Assembly: GCA_039809495.1 (NCBI GenBank)
Contig: JBDHVC010000004.1
Location: 62,001-126,000, forward strand
Origin: JAFLCL01 sp039809495
Lineage (GTDB): Bacteria > Myxococcota_A > Polyangia > Polyangiales > Sandaracinaceae
DNA: 64,000 nucleotides
Direction of reading: 5' to 3'
How positions within the stretch are numbered: position 1 is the stretch's first letter; every line of letters starts with the position of its first letter. The translations under genes and the position numbers were made by a program. A model generated the notes under the pieces. It saw only the letters and a list, made by a program, of their open reading frames with translations, was not told where the DNA came from and made no database searches. This document shows positions 51,101-58,469 of the stretch, one piece after another.

Positions 51101-54100
51101 TCGAGGGCGATCGCCGCGCGCAGGAGCAGATCGGACGCGAGGAGCGCGTCCTCCTTGCGGCGGTGCTTGCCCGCGATCGCCTCGAGCGCCGTCGCGAAGC
51201 GCTCGGTCGCGCCCGCGCGCTTGGCGAGCTCGCGGGTCGCGTCGAGCTCGCGCGGGGAGTCGGGGTGGAGCGCGATCGCCTCGAGGCGCGCCTCGAGCGC
51301 CGCCGCGCGATCGTGCTTGCCCCTGTCGAGCAGCGTCGCGCGATCGAAGAGGGCGCGCGCGCGCGGCGAAGGCTCGATCTCCTGCTCGAGTCGCGACGCG
51401 ATGATCTCCTCGGCGAGCGCGACGTCGTCGCACGCGAGCAGGACGCGCGTGAAGCGCGCGGCCTCGAGCAGGTGGGAGCGCGCGGCCTCCCGAGCGCTCT
51501 CGAGCAGCTCGTCGGCCTGCGCCCCGTGGCCACGCTCGCGCGCGAGCCGCGAGAGCTCGTAGAGGACCTCGCTCGCGCCGACCTCGAGCCCCTCGGCGTC
51601 GACGGGCTGGCGACGCACGACCAAGAGGAGCGCCCGGTAGGCGCGCTCGGAGCGATCGAGATCCCCCGCCTCACGCGCGAGGTCGCCCTGCATGCGCAGG
51701 ATGCCCGCGTGTCCCATGTCCATGCTCGACGCCTTGTCGAGCTGGGCCAGCGCCTCCGTGAGGTCGCCCGCCGAGCGAGCGACGCGCGCGAGCGCGTAGT
51801 GGACCTGGGCGCGCTCGGGCGAGCGCCGTCGGCCGAATTCCTTGACCAGCTCCTCGAGGACGCTCTTCGCGTCCTCGAGCCGTCCGGCGCTGCGGTAGGC
51901 CTCGGCGAGGATCGAGCGGGTCTCTTGATCGAGCGAGCCGAGCGACGCGGCGTGCTCGAGCATCGGGATCGCGAGCTCGAGGTGGCCGACCTCGTCACGG
52001 TAGAGGAGCGCGGCCTCCTTCGCGTACGCGAGCGCGCGCTCCGCCGACGCCGCGTCCGTCGTCGCGCGGGTCACGCCGTCCGAGAGCAAGCGCGCGAGCG
52101 CGTCGAAGGAGCGCTGAGCCCGATAGAGGGCCGCGAGCCGCTCGCGCACCTCGACGGCGTCGGGGAATTCGGAGAGGGCGCGCTCGAGCGCGGTCGTCGC
52201 GCGGTCGTTGCGCCCCGCCGCGAGCCGAGCCTCGGCGAGCTCGAGCGAGAGCCCGACGCGAGCCTCTCCGCTCGTCGCCTCGAGCAGCCGCTCGAGCCAC
52301 TCGGCGGCCTGCCCCGCGTCTCCGCGCGCGAGGTAGAGGCGCGCGAGCGCGGCGAAGGCCGACGGCGACGGCGTGATCGCGACGACGCGCCGGTGATCCG
52401 CGATCGCGCGGTCGCGATCGTCGAGGCGCTCCTCCGCGACCTGCGCGGCCAGCTCGAAGAGCGCGACCGCGCGCGCGGGCTCGCTCTCCTCGAGGCGCTT
52501 GGCCTGCGCCGAGAGCAGATCGTGCAGCTCGAGGCTCCGGCCCTTCGACTGGAGCACCTGCGAGAGCTCGCGGATCGAGGCCTCGTGGCCGGGCAGCTCC
52601 GAGAGGTTCGCGCGGAGCACGTCGAGGCGACCGCCCTTGTCCTCGAGGACACCGAGCAGCCGCGCGACCTCGAGCCGCACGGCGATCTTGCGCTCCGGCT
52701 CGAGCGGGAGCTCGAGCTCGCGCTGGCGCAGCGCGAGCAGCTCGGGAACCCGCGCGCGGGCCTCGTAGACCGCGGCGACCCGATCGACGGCGTCGGAGTC
52801 CTCGAGGCTCTCCTCGATGACCTGCTGATAGAGGCGCAGCGCGCGGGTCTCGTCACCGAGCTGCTCGCGCGCGATGTCGGCCGCGCGGCGGAGCATCGCG
52901 CGCGCGTCGGCGGCGGGGATCGGGAGCCTCGCGCCCTCGATCAGCCAGTCGATGGCGCGATCGTGGCGGCCGGAGTCGACCTCGAGCTGGACGAGCCGGG
53001 CGTGGGCGTCGAGCGCCGTGTGCTCCGCGGGGTGCTCGCCGCGCGCGCGCTCGCCGCGGCGCCAGAGGCGCGAGGCCTCGCGGAAGAGGCGCTCGAGCAC
53101 CTCGCGCGCGAGCACGAGATCGCCGACGGGATCGATGGCGACGCGCGCCGCGTCGTGGAGCGCGTCGAGATCCCCGACGAGCCGATCCGAGAGCGCGAGG
53201 AGCGTGTCGACGAGCGGTCGCCCCGGCGCGCGCCACTCGAGCCGCGCGAGCTCGCGCAGCGTGTCCGTGTGCCCGCCATCGTGTTCGAGCGCGCGCGAGA
53301 GCGCGGCCATCGCCTTCGCCTCGTCGCCGCGCCGATCGCGGTGGTAGGCGGCGATGCGGTTCTCGAGGTCCCGCGCGAGCTCCGCGAGCCCGATGCTGCG
53401 CAGCTGCGGCGCCCCGGAGCCCGCGAGGGCCTCGGCCACGCTGCTCGCGACGCGCTCCTCGAGCGCGCTCGTCAGCGCGTCCCAGCCGATCGCCTCGCCG
53501 CTCGCCTCGAGCGCGTGGGTCGCGCCCTCGTCGACCGCGCGCATCGCGAACGCGTGCGCGACCCACGCCTCGGCCGCCGCGCGGGCGTCGCCGCCCTCGA
53601 CCCGACCGGCGAGCGTCAGGACCTGGAGCACGGTGTCGCGATCGCGCGGGACGTGTCGCACCGCCTCGAGCGCGTCCGCGAGCGCGCCCGCGGCGTCCCC
53701 GCTCTCGGCGCGCACGCGCGCCGCCGCGCGATGGAGCTCGGCCGAGCGCCCTCGCTCCTCGACCGCCGAGGCCGCGCGCGAGAGCGCCACGCCGGCCTCG
53801 GCCATGCGCCCCGTGGCCGCGCCGAGCCGGAGCAGCTCGCGCTCGAGCCGCTCCTCCGCGGGGGCGTGCTCGAGGGCGCTCGCGATCGCGTCGAAGGCGC
53901 CGGCCGCGTCGTCGAGCTCCCGCTCGCGCAGCTCGGCAGCCTCCGTCAGCAGCTTGACCTTCGCGCGCGCCGTCTCGCTCGCGGCGAGCCGCATGGGCAG
54001 GAGCCGGAGCAGCTCCGCGTAGTCGCGCAGCCCGAGCGCCGCGTCGGCGAGCCCCTCGGCGGCGAGCCCGCGGAGCGCGGGATCGTCCATCGACGCCTCG

Positions 54101-55953
54101 AGCCCCGCCCGCGCCTTCGCGTTCGAGGGATCCAGGCGGAGCGCGCGCAGCAGCTCGCGCATCGCGTCGCCCGGGGAGCCCCCGTTCTCGCGCTTGGCCT
54201 CGGCGAGCCGGACGAGGACGTCGACGGCGCGCGCGGCGTCGCTCGCGACCGCCCGCGCGAGCAGCGCCTCCAGCTCCTCGGCCCGCTCCGTCACGCCATA
54301 GAGCCGCGAGAGCGCGTCGACGATCTCCGGCTCCTCGCCGAGCTCGGCCGCGGCCGCGCGGTAGGCCTCGATCGCGGCGCTCGGGTCGTTCAGCTTCGCG
54401 TCGAGCACGTCGGCGAGGTCGAGCAGGAGAGATCGGCGCACCGCCGGGCTCTCGGTCCGCTCGAGCCGCGCGCGGAGCGCCTCGATGAGCTCCGCCCAGC
54501 GCGCCGTCTCGCGCAGGATGGCGATCCGCGCGTCGATCGCGTCGACGTCTCGCGGGTCGGAGGCGAGCCGCTCGGCCCACGCCGCGAGGGCTCGATCGTG
54601 CGCGCCGAGCTCGGTCGCGAGCCGCGCGACCGTCCCGAGCACCCGCCTGCGCTCGTTCGGATCGCGCTCGATCGCGCTCTGCGCCTCGAGCGCGGCGAGC
54701 CGATCCTCGCGGCGCTCGGGCCGATCGAGCAGCGCGCTCAGCTTGCGAGCGACGTCGAGGCGCACGGAGGGGCCCGCCTCCGCCATCTCGAAGACGCGGC
54801 GATACGCCGCCTCCGCCTCGGGATCGCCCGCGCTCGCGCGGACGTCGGCCGCCTCGAGCCAGAGCGCCACTCGGCGCCCGACCGACGCGGTCTCGGCCGC
54901 GTGCTCGAGGGCGCGCGCGTGCGCGACGTGGTCGCCGGTCGACCTCGCCAGCTCGCCGAGCCGGTCCGCGGCCGCCGAGTCGCTCGGATCGATCGCGATG
55001 AGCGCCGCGACGTGCGCGAACGCGCTCGCGGCGTCGCCCCGAGCGGCCATCCGCTCCGCGAGCTCGCGGTGGAGCGCGACCGCCCCCTCGCGCGTCTCGT
55101 GGGCGAGGGCCAGGCCGAGCACGCGCTCGACGTCGAGGGATCGTCCGGCCTCCTCGTGCGCCGCGCGCAGGAGCGCCAGCGCCTCTCGGCGCACGTCGAG
55201 CGAGGCCTCCGGGTGCTCGAGCACGCGCTCCGCGAGCGCGAGCGCGCGGCCGTCTCGCGCCTCGCCGAGCCAGCGCACCTCGACGAGCGCGGCGGCGGGA
55301 TCTCCGAGGCGCTCGAGGTAGACCTCGGCGATGCGGGCGCGGGTGTCGGCGGCGACGCCCTCGTCGTCGAGCTTGCGACGCCAGAGCGCGACGAGCTCGG
55401 CGTACTCGCCCTCGCGCTCGAGCAGGCGCTCGAGCGAGGTGAAGAGCTGCGCGTCGTTCGGCCTCAGGTCGAGGAGCTGCGAGAGGTAGCCGATCGCGCG
55501 GCGCGGAGCGCTCGCGAAGTCCTTGGCGAGCTGCGCGGCCTCCTCGAGGAGCGAGGTCTTGCGGAACGTGTCCTCGCCCGCGGCGGCGATCGCGCGGTCG
55601 AAGTGCGCGAGGAGCGCGGCCCACTCCGCCTTCACCGTGAGGAGCACGGTGATGCGCTGGAGCGCCCACGCGAGCCCCGGCTCGAGCGCGAGGATCCGCT
55701 CGAGCACCTCGACGAGGTTCGGCGAGGCCTCGCCGAACCACTCCTCGTGGAAGCCGAGCGCCCGCTGGCCGATCCGCTCGACGAGGGCAGGGTCGAGTCC
55801 GGGCGCGAGCACCTTCCGGTAGGCCGCCCCCACCTCGTCGGGGCGCTGGAGATCGGCGGCCCGATCCTCGAGCTCGTCCCACTTCGCCTCGTCCGAGGGC
55901 GAGGCCTCGAGGAGGGTGATCAGCTCGGCGACACGCGGGTCCAGCTCGCTCAT
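48106..55953 (-). CDS. 2615-residue TPR/helical-repeat protein
   Basis: Giant protein with no signal peptide or membrane helix. Almost the whole length is helical repeats of TPR/HAT character, rich in Ala, Glu, Arg and Leu, with recurring patterns such as AAxAYRKVL, LERLLEREGEYAELVALWRRKLDDEG and RALELDPxNAKAxAGL. The last part (from about ATLxDAINQKGRRRSPALAGMQLRMARIAGL) is less acidic and ends EQFLASLGES. I chose the ATG at 55953 (MSELDPRVAELITLLEASP), with AAAGGGA before it; the frame runs open far upstream but only as a shadow of tdk and the ketosynthase gene. Function unknown; a large protein-binding scaffold is the inference. A weak promoter candidate is at 56016-56045. Confidence 0.8.
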   Translation of the reverse strand: MSELDPRVAELITLLEASPSDEAKWDELEDRAADLQRPDEVGAAYRKVLAPGLDPALVERIGQRALGFHEEWFGEASPNLVEVLERILALEPGLAWALQRITVLLTVKAEWAALLAHFDRAIAAAGEDTFRKTSLLEEAAQLAKDFASAPRRAIGYLSQLLDLRPNDAQLFTSLERLLEREGEYAELVALWRRKLDDEGVAADTRARIAEVYLERLGDPAAALVEVRWLGEARDGRALALAERVLEHPEASLDVRREALALLRAAHEEAGRSLDVERVLGLALAHETREGAVALHRELAERMAARGDAASAFAHVAALIAIDPSDSAAADRLGELARSTGDHVAHARALEHAAETASVGRRVALWLEAADVRASAGDPEAEAAYRRVFEMAEAGPSVRLDVARKLSALLDRPERREDRLAALEAQSAIERDPNERRRVLGTVARLATELGAHDRALAAWAERLASDPRDVDAIDARIAILRETARWAELIEALRARLERTESPAVRRSLLLDLADVLDAKLNDPSAAIEAYRAAAAELGEEPEIVDALSRLYGVTERAEELEALLARAVASDAARAVDVLVRLAEAKRENGGSPGDAMRELLRALRLDPSNAKARAGLEASMDDPALRGLAAEGLADAALGLRDYAELLRLLPMRLAASETARAKVKLLTEAAELRERELDDAAGAFDAIASALEHAPAEERLERELLRLGAATGRMAEAGVALSRAASAVEERGRSAELHRAAARVRAESGDAAGALADALEAVRHVPRDRDTVLQVLTLAGRVEGGDARAAAEAWVAHAFAMRAVDEGATHALEASGEAIGWDALTSALEERVASSVAEALAGSGAPQLRSIGLAELARDLENRIAAYHRDRRGDEAKAMAALSRALEHDGGHTDTLRELARLEWRAPGRPLVDTLLALSDRLVGDLDALHDAARVAIDPVGDLVLAREVLERLFREASRLWRRGERARGEHPAEHTALDAHARLVQLEVDSGRHDRAIDWLIEGARLPIPAADARAMLRRAADIAREQLGDETRALRLYQQVIEESLEDSDAVDRVAAVYEARARVPELLALRQRELELPLEPERKIAVRLEVARLLGVLEDKGGRLDVLRANLSELPGHEASIRELSQVLQSKGRSLELHDLLSAQAKRLEESEPARAVALFELAAQVAEERLDDRDRAIADHRRVVAITPSPSAFAALARLYLARGDAGQAAEWLERLLEATSGEARVGLSLELAEARLAAGRNDRATTALERALSEFPDAVEVRERLAALYRAQRSFDALARLLSDGVTRATTDAASAERALAYAKEAALLYRDEVGHLELAIPMLEHAASLGSLDQETRSILAEAYRSAGRLEDAKSVLEELVKEFGRRRSPERAQVHYALARVARSAGDLTEALAQLDKASSMDMGHAGILRMQGDLAREAGDLDRSERAYRALLLVVRRQPVDAEGLEVGASEVLYELSRLARERGHGAQADELLESAREAARSHLLEAARFTRVLLACDDVALAEEIIASRLEQEIEPSPRARALFDRATLLDRGKHDRAAALEARLEAIALHPDSPRELDATRELAKRAGATERFATALEAIAGKHRRKEDALLASDLLLRAAIALEDDVPTDGPDAPSLALSLELYQRVEALGARSVDAWRAIGRLARKRGDRVEEIRVLRRLVATGADTGGLDGDGDLDESQRTDAFYRIAEVELRSEETLESGLDTLRDAVRRDQDHARAASIAAQAARSMPEHEGLLLFWERVARDSGESALLLAYLRHRIERARGVGGGVGLDEIQEGVTLATALGAEDAIEPMLLAGAEVAEGALGGLAGALWIPTTLAERRAQAGDVEGAIAWTERAARAAEDAGEASQALELWRQVAALASRGGNLALAASTYATLLEREPSERALWAPIAEAYASLHDRDGYETAVRVALDGLTDPVDRNDLRVALADQLLGVYGAEADAIQVLDEALDDDPDHLGASTRLLDIYERNGEREKLAELLERQLDRARDRSDVEAVSTLSLRRGALLEPSRREDAMDTYRAALDWAPDDERLLAALYRLYGPDDDQLDRAALGERLLGVSSPEVAGPLALSLADVHRAAEDDEAVGRVLELGFRRAPSNGALLAQLTAWLEAREDRDGLAEIVAFDAAHRADPAERRARIREAAALFVAIGRPERAAEALAEVVAAAPDDLELFREYVSALEASGRAEDGVELATRVLEGRQGAERASLLALRARLALHADRTEVAVADLEEAFRIAPREYLGALIEGLEAHRDTLERGGDRDEERRLTLRLVALLTSDAKADRAREVLSQWVEREQDDIVALRTLRDLDVVSRPADALWAASRLVEIEVGEAQVEAALRLAEIAEQAQDPGAARAGLERVFADQPDVKAIRDALRVIYERTESWAELSELLRADARVEEGDTRFETLMRIGDLLAYRVGDHAGAVEPIREALGLKPDDGDAIVLLADAYMGSNALAEAVELLNDAINQKGRRRSPALAGMQLRMARIAGLSGDAETQLEWLKVALDTDKGNNVVAAELAELAIAMGDDVTAMTALKVVTLQKTPGPMSKALAFLRQAQIVARQGDHQKAVLWARRARIEDGDLLEAEQFLASLGES

Positions 55954-56015
55954 CGGGGTCCCTTTCGTCAACGCAACGCGCGCGGAGCGGCGCTTCGAGG
56001 AGCGCCACCGGGGCG

Positions 56016-56045
56016 ACCATAACAGGGGCGAGCGGCGGATCTCCA
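56016..56045 (-). promoter_or_regulatory. Weak candidate promoter of the 2615-residue TPR gene
   Basis: On the minus strand, TGGAGA (56045-56040), 18 bases, then TATGGT (56021-56016), about 62 bases before the start codon. Each hexamer matches 4/6 positions of the housekeeping consensus. It lies in the 231-bp gap divergent from tdk; nothing else was seen there. Confidence 0.25.
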
Positions 56046-56184
56046 TCGTTGTTTCCCGCGCGCGACCGAGCTCGCCCGCGGGCCCGTCGGACGCGGGCTG
56101 CGCGCGCGAAGCGGCGCGCCCCGCCTGCGCGCGACGGCCCCGCCGAGCCCACGCCACGTCCGGGATCGGGTACGGTCCCGGGCG

Positions 56185-56754
56185 ATGGCCAAGCTCTATT
56201 TTCGCCACGGCACGATGGGCAGCGCGAAGACGCTCAACCTCCTCGCCGTGGCGCACAACTACCGCTCGCAGAGCAAGCGGATCGTCCTCGTGAAGCCTCG
56301 CGTCGACACGCGCTACGGCGTGGGCATGGTGGAGTCGCGCGCGGGCCTGCGCGCCGAGGCGGATCTCGTGCTCGACGCCGACGGCACGCTCGATCCGAGG
56401 AGCTTCGACGGCGTCGACTGCGTGCTCGTCGACGAGGCCCAGTTCCTCCCGGCGAGGCTCGTCGATCAGCTCTGGGCCCTCACGCTCGATCCCGGGATCC
56501 CCGTCATCTGCTATGGCCTGCGGACCGACTTCCAGACCCACCTCTTCGAGGGCAGCCGCCGGCTGCTCGAGCTCGCCGAGTCGATCGAGGAGATCAAGGT
56601 CACCTGCCACTACTGCAACAAGAAGGCGGTGTTCAACCTCCGCCTCGCGGGCGGCGCGCCCGTGCGCGAGGGCGCCCAGATCCAGCTCGGCGGCGACGAG
56701 TCCTACGTCCCCGTCTGCCACGGCTGCTACGTGCGCTCGGTCGGCGAGCCCTGA
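56185..56754 (+). CDS. tdk: Thymidine kinase (type II)
   Basis: Thymidine salvage enzyme, cytoplasmic, 189 residues. P-loop GTMGSAKT (9-16), catalytic E84 in LVDEAQFL, the zinc-binding cysteines C141/C144 and C178/C181, and the lasso segment GGDESYVPVC fit the type II (human TK1-like) class. The P-loop starts GTM instead of GPM, a variant also seen in other bacterial members. The start is the ATG giving MAKLYFRHGTMG. The next gene, a ketosynthase, begins after the long repeat copy 2. Confidence 0.95.
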   Translation: MAKLYFRHGTMGSAKTLNLLAVAHNYRSQSKRIVLVKPRVDTRYGVGMVESRAGLRAEADLVLDADGTLDPRSFDGVDCVLVDEAQFLPARLVDQLWALTLDPGIPVICYGLRTDFQTHLFEGSRRLLELAESIEEIKVTCHYCNKKAVFNLRLAGGAPVREGAQIQLGGDESYVPVCHGCYVRSVGEP

Positions 56755-56762
56755 CCTCGGAG

Positions 56763-56925
56763 TGACAGCGCGCCTCACTCGACGTGGTCTGTCGAGTCGG
56801 GGCGCGCTGGCTCGGCGGGAGGGAGGCTCACGCCGATTCACTCGGCGTGAGGGAGGGTCTGGGGGCAGACCCTCCGACAAGGAAGGAACAGCACGAATCG
56901 GGGCAACTGATTCGTGCTGTGAGCG
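56763..56925 (+). repeat. Long dispersed hairpin repeat, copy 2 (best folded)
   Basis: The copy between tdk and the ketosynthase gene. It contains four successive stem-loops: (1) AGCGCGCC/GGCGCGCT (56767-56774 with 56801-56808) enclosing ACTCGAC/GTCGAGT (56777-56783 with 56791-56797); (2) TCACGCCGA/TCGGCGTGA (56828-56836 with 56842-56850); (3) GGAGGGTCTG/CAGACCCTCC (56852-56861 with 56866-56875); (4) CAGCACGAATC/GATTCGTGCTG (56889-56899 with 56909-56919). All these arms are perfect. It starts TGACAGCGCG nine bases after the tdk stop. Confidence 0.88.
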
Positions 56926-56979
56926 CGAGGCCTCGCGCGCTTGCGACCCCCACCCTCCGGCGCGCATCCTACGCGCCCA

Positions 56980-58215
56980 ATGGATCGCGTCTTCATCACC
57001 GGGATGGGTGTCGTCAGCTCCCTCGGCATGGGCAAGAGGGCCTACTGGGAGGCGCTCGTCTCCGGGCGCTCCGGCGTCTCCGAGGTCTCGCTCTTCGACA
57101 CCTCCCAGATCGGCCGCCACCTCGCCGGCGAGGTGAAGGGCTTTCGCGCCCGCGACTTCCTGAGCGCGGCGGAGGCTCGCCGCACGGGTCGCGCGTCGGC
57201 GTTCGCCATCGCGGCCGCGCGCATGGCCGTCGAGGACGCCGGGCTCGGCGAGAAGGCGCTCTCGGGCGAGCGCACGAGCGTCGTCGTCGGCACGACGATG
57301 GGCGAGGCCAACGTGCTCGGCGAGCTCCAGAAGGCGTGGATCCACAGCGGCGAGGAGGCGGTCCCCACGCCCAAGATCCCGCGCTACGGCTCGACCCTCC
57401 TCTCGGTCCACGTCGCGCGCGCCCTCGGCGCCCGCGGCATGGTGCAGACCCTCCCCGCGGCGTGCGCGGCCGGGAACTACGCGATCGGCTTCGCGGCCGA
57501 TCAGATCCGCGCGGGGCGCGCGGACGTCGTCGTCACCGGGGGCGCGGAGATCATCGAGAAGCTCGAGTACGCGGGCTTCGCGCGGCTCGGCGCGATGGCG
57601 CCCGACTTCTGTAAGCCCTTCGACAAGCACCGACGGGGGTTCATCCTGGGCGAGGGGTCCTCGATGCTCGTCCTCGAGTCCGAGCGGAGCGCGCGCGAGC
57701 GCGGGGCGCGGCTCCTCGCGGAGGTGGGCGGCTACGGCCTCGCCTGCGACGCGCACCACATCACGCGCCCGCACCCCGAGGGCGCCGGCTCGATCGCCGC
57801 GATGGAGCAGGCGATCGCCTCGAGCGGCCTCACGCCGCGGGACGTCGACCACATCAACGCGCACGGCACCGCGACGCCGAACAACGACAGCGTCGAGGCG
57901 CTCGTCATCCAGAAGGTCTTCGGCGACCACCGCGTCCCGGTGACGAGCATCAAGAGCATGATCGGCCACTGCATGGGCGCCTCGAGCGCGATGGAGGCGG
58001 TCGCCTGCGTGATGACGCTCGAGACGGGGACCATCCCGCCGACGACGAACTACGAAGAGCCCGATCCGGCCTGCGATCTCGAGATCGTCGCGAACGCGCC
58101 CCGCGAAGTGAAGGTGAACATCGTCCTGAACAACGCGCTCGCCTTCGGCGGCTACGACGCCGTCGTCTGCCTCGCGCGCCCCGGCTACCTGCCTCGCGGC
58201 GCCGGGATCGCCTGA
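56980..58215 (+). CDS. FabF-like beta-ketoacyl-ACP synthase
   Basis: Condensing enzyme of fatty-acid or polyketide type, cytoplasmic, 411 residues. Active-site C162 sits in LPAACAAGNYAIGFAADQI rather than the usual (S/T)ACATG of FabF; the two catalytic His are in INAHGTATPNND and KSMIGHCMGASSAMEA. The ATG at 56980 gives MDRVFITGMGVVSSLG, the classic start; an upstream in-frame start would add 13 residues. No ACP, FabD or FabG is adjacent, so a role in a specialised lipid or polyene pathway is as likely as a housekeeping one. Confidence 0.9.
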   Translation: MDRVFITGMGVVSSLGMGKRAYWEALVSGRSGVSEVSLFDTSQIGRHLAGEVKGFRARDFLSAAEARRTGRASAFAIAAARMAVEDAGLGEKALSGERTSVVVGTTMGEANVLGELQKAWIHSGEEAVPTPKIPRYGSTLLSVHVARALGARGMVQTLPAACAAGNYAIGFAADQIRAGRADVVVTGGAEIIEKLEYAGFARLGAMAPDFCKPFDKHRRGFILGEGSSMLVLESERSARERGARLLAEVGGYGLACDAHHITRPHPEGAGSIAAMEQAIASSGLTPRDVDHINAHGTATPNNDSVEALVIQKVFGDHRVPVTSIKSMIGHCMGASSAMEAVACVMTLETGTIPPTTNYEEPDPACDLEIVANAPREVKVNIVLNNALAFGGYDAVVCLARPGYLPRGAGIA

Positions 58216-58222
58216 CCGGGCG

Positions 58223-58390
58223 TCTCGAGGCACGAATCCGTCGCCCGGGCTCGCGCTGCTCCTTCGCCTCGTGGGACGGGTCTCCAGGGCCCCGATCGCG
58301 CGCCGAGTGCATCGGCGCGCACCGACCTCCTGCCGAGCCAGACGCGCCCGCGCGGAGCGGATGACGTCGAGCGCGGGCGCGCCGCCAGCT
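58223..58390 (-). repeat. Long dispersed hairpin repeat, copy 3
   Basis: Occupies most of the gap after the ketosynthase gene and aligns, inverted, with copies 1 and 2. Stem 1 is kept as GCGCCCGCG/CGCGGGCGC (58344-58352 with 58372-58380) and stem 2 as GCGCGCCGA/TCGGCGCGC (58298-58306 with 58312-58320), with sequences differing from copy 2. Stems 3 and 4 are weak here. Its far end has CACGAATCCGTCGCC, the best-conserved block of the family. Confidence 0.78.
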
Positions 58391-58469
58391 CGAGGCCGCG
58401 GCGCTCGAGCACGGCGTGAGCGCCTCGTCGAGCGAGGCGCGTCCAGCTACGCTCCGCGGGAGTCGCGCC

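Noticed and set aside
49144..56022. A plus-strand open frame of about 2292 codons antisense to the 2615-residue TPR gene
   Set aside because: Very high GC leaves few stop codons. Composition is Arg/Ala/Glu/Leu noise without domains, and the minus-strand frame has coherent TPR repeats and a good start site.
55954..58233. Upstream extension of the 2615-residue protein to about 3375 residues
   Set aside because: The extra part is only the antisense shadow of tdk and the ketosynthase gene. The ATG at 55953 has a ribosome site and begins a normal protein.
24482..58390. Long repeats considered as insertion sequences
   Set aside because: No transposase, no clear target-site duplication and only about 165 bp long. 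A MITE remains possible but terminal inverted repeats are not convincing.
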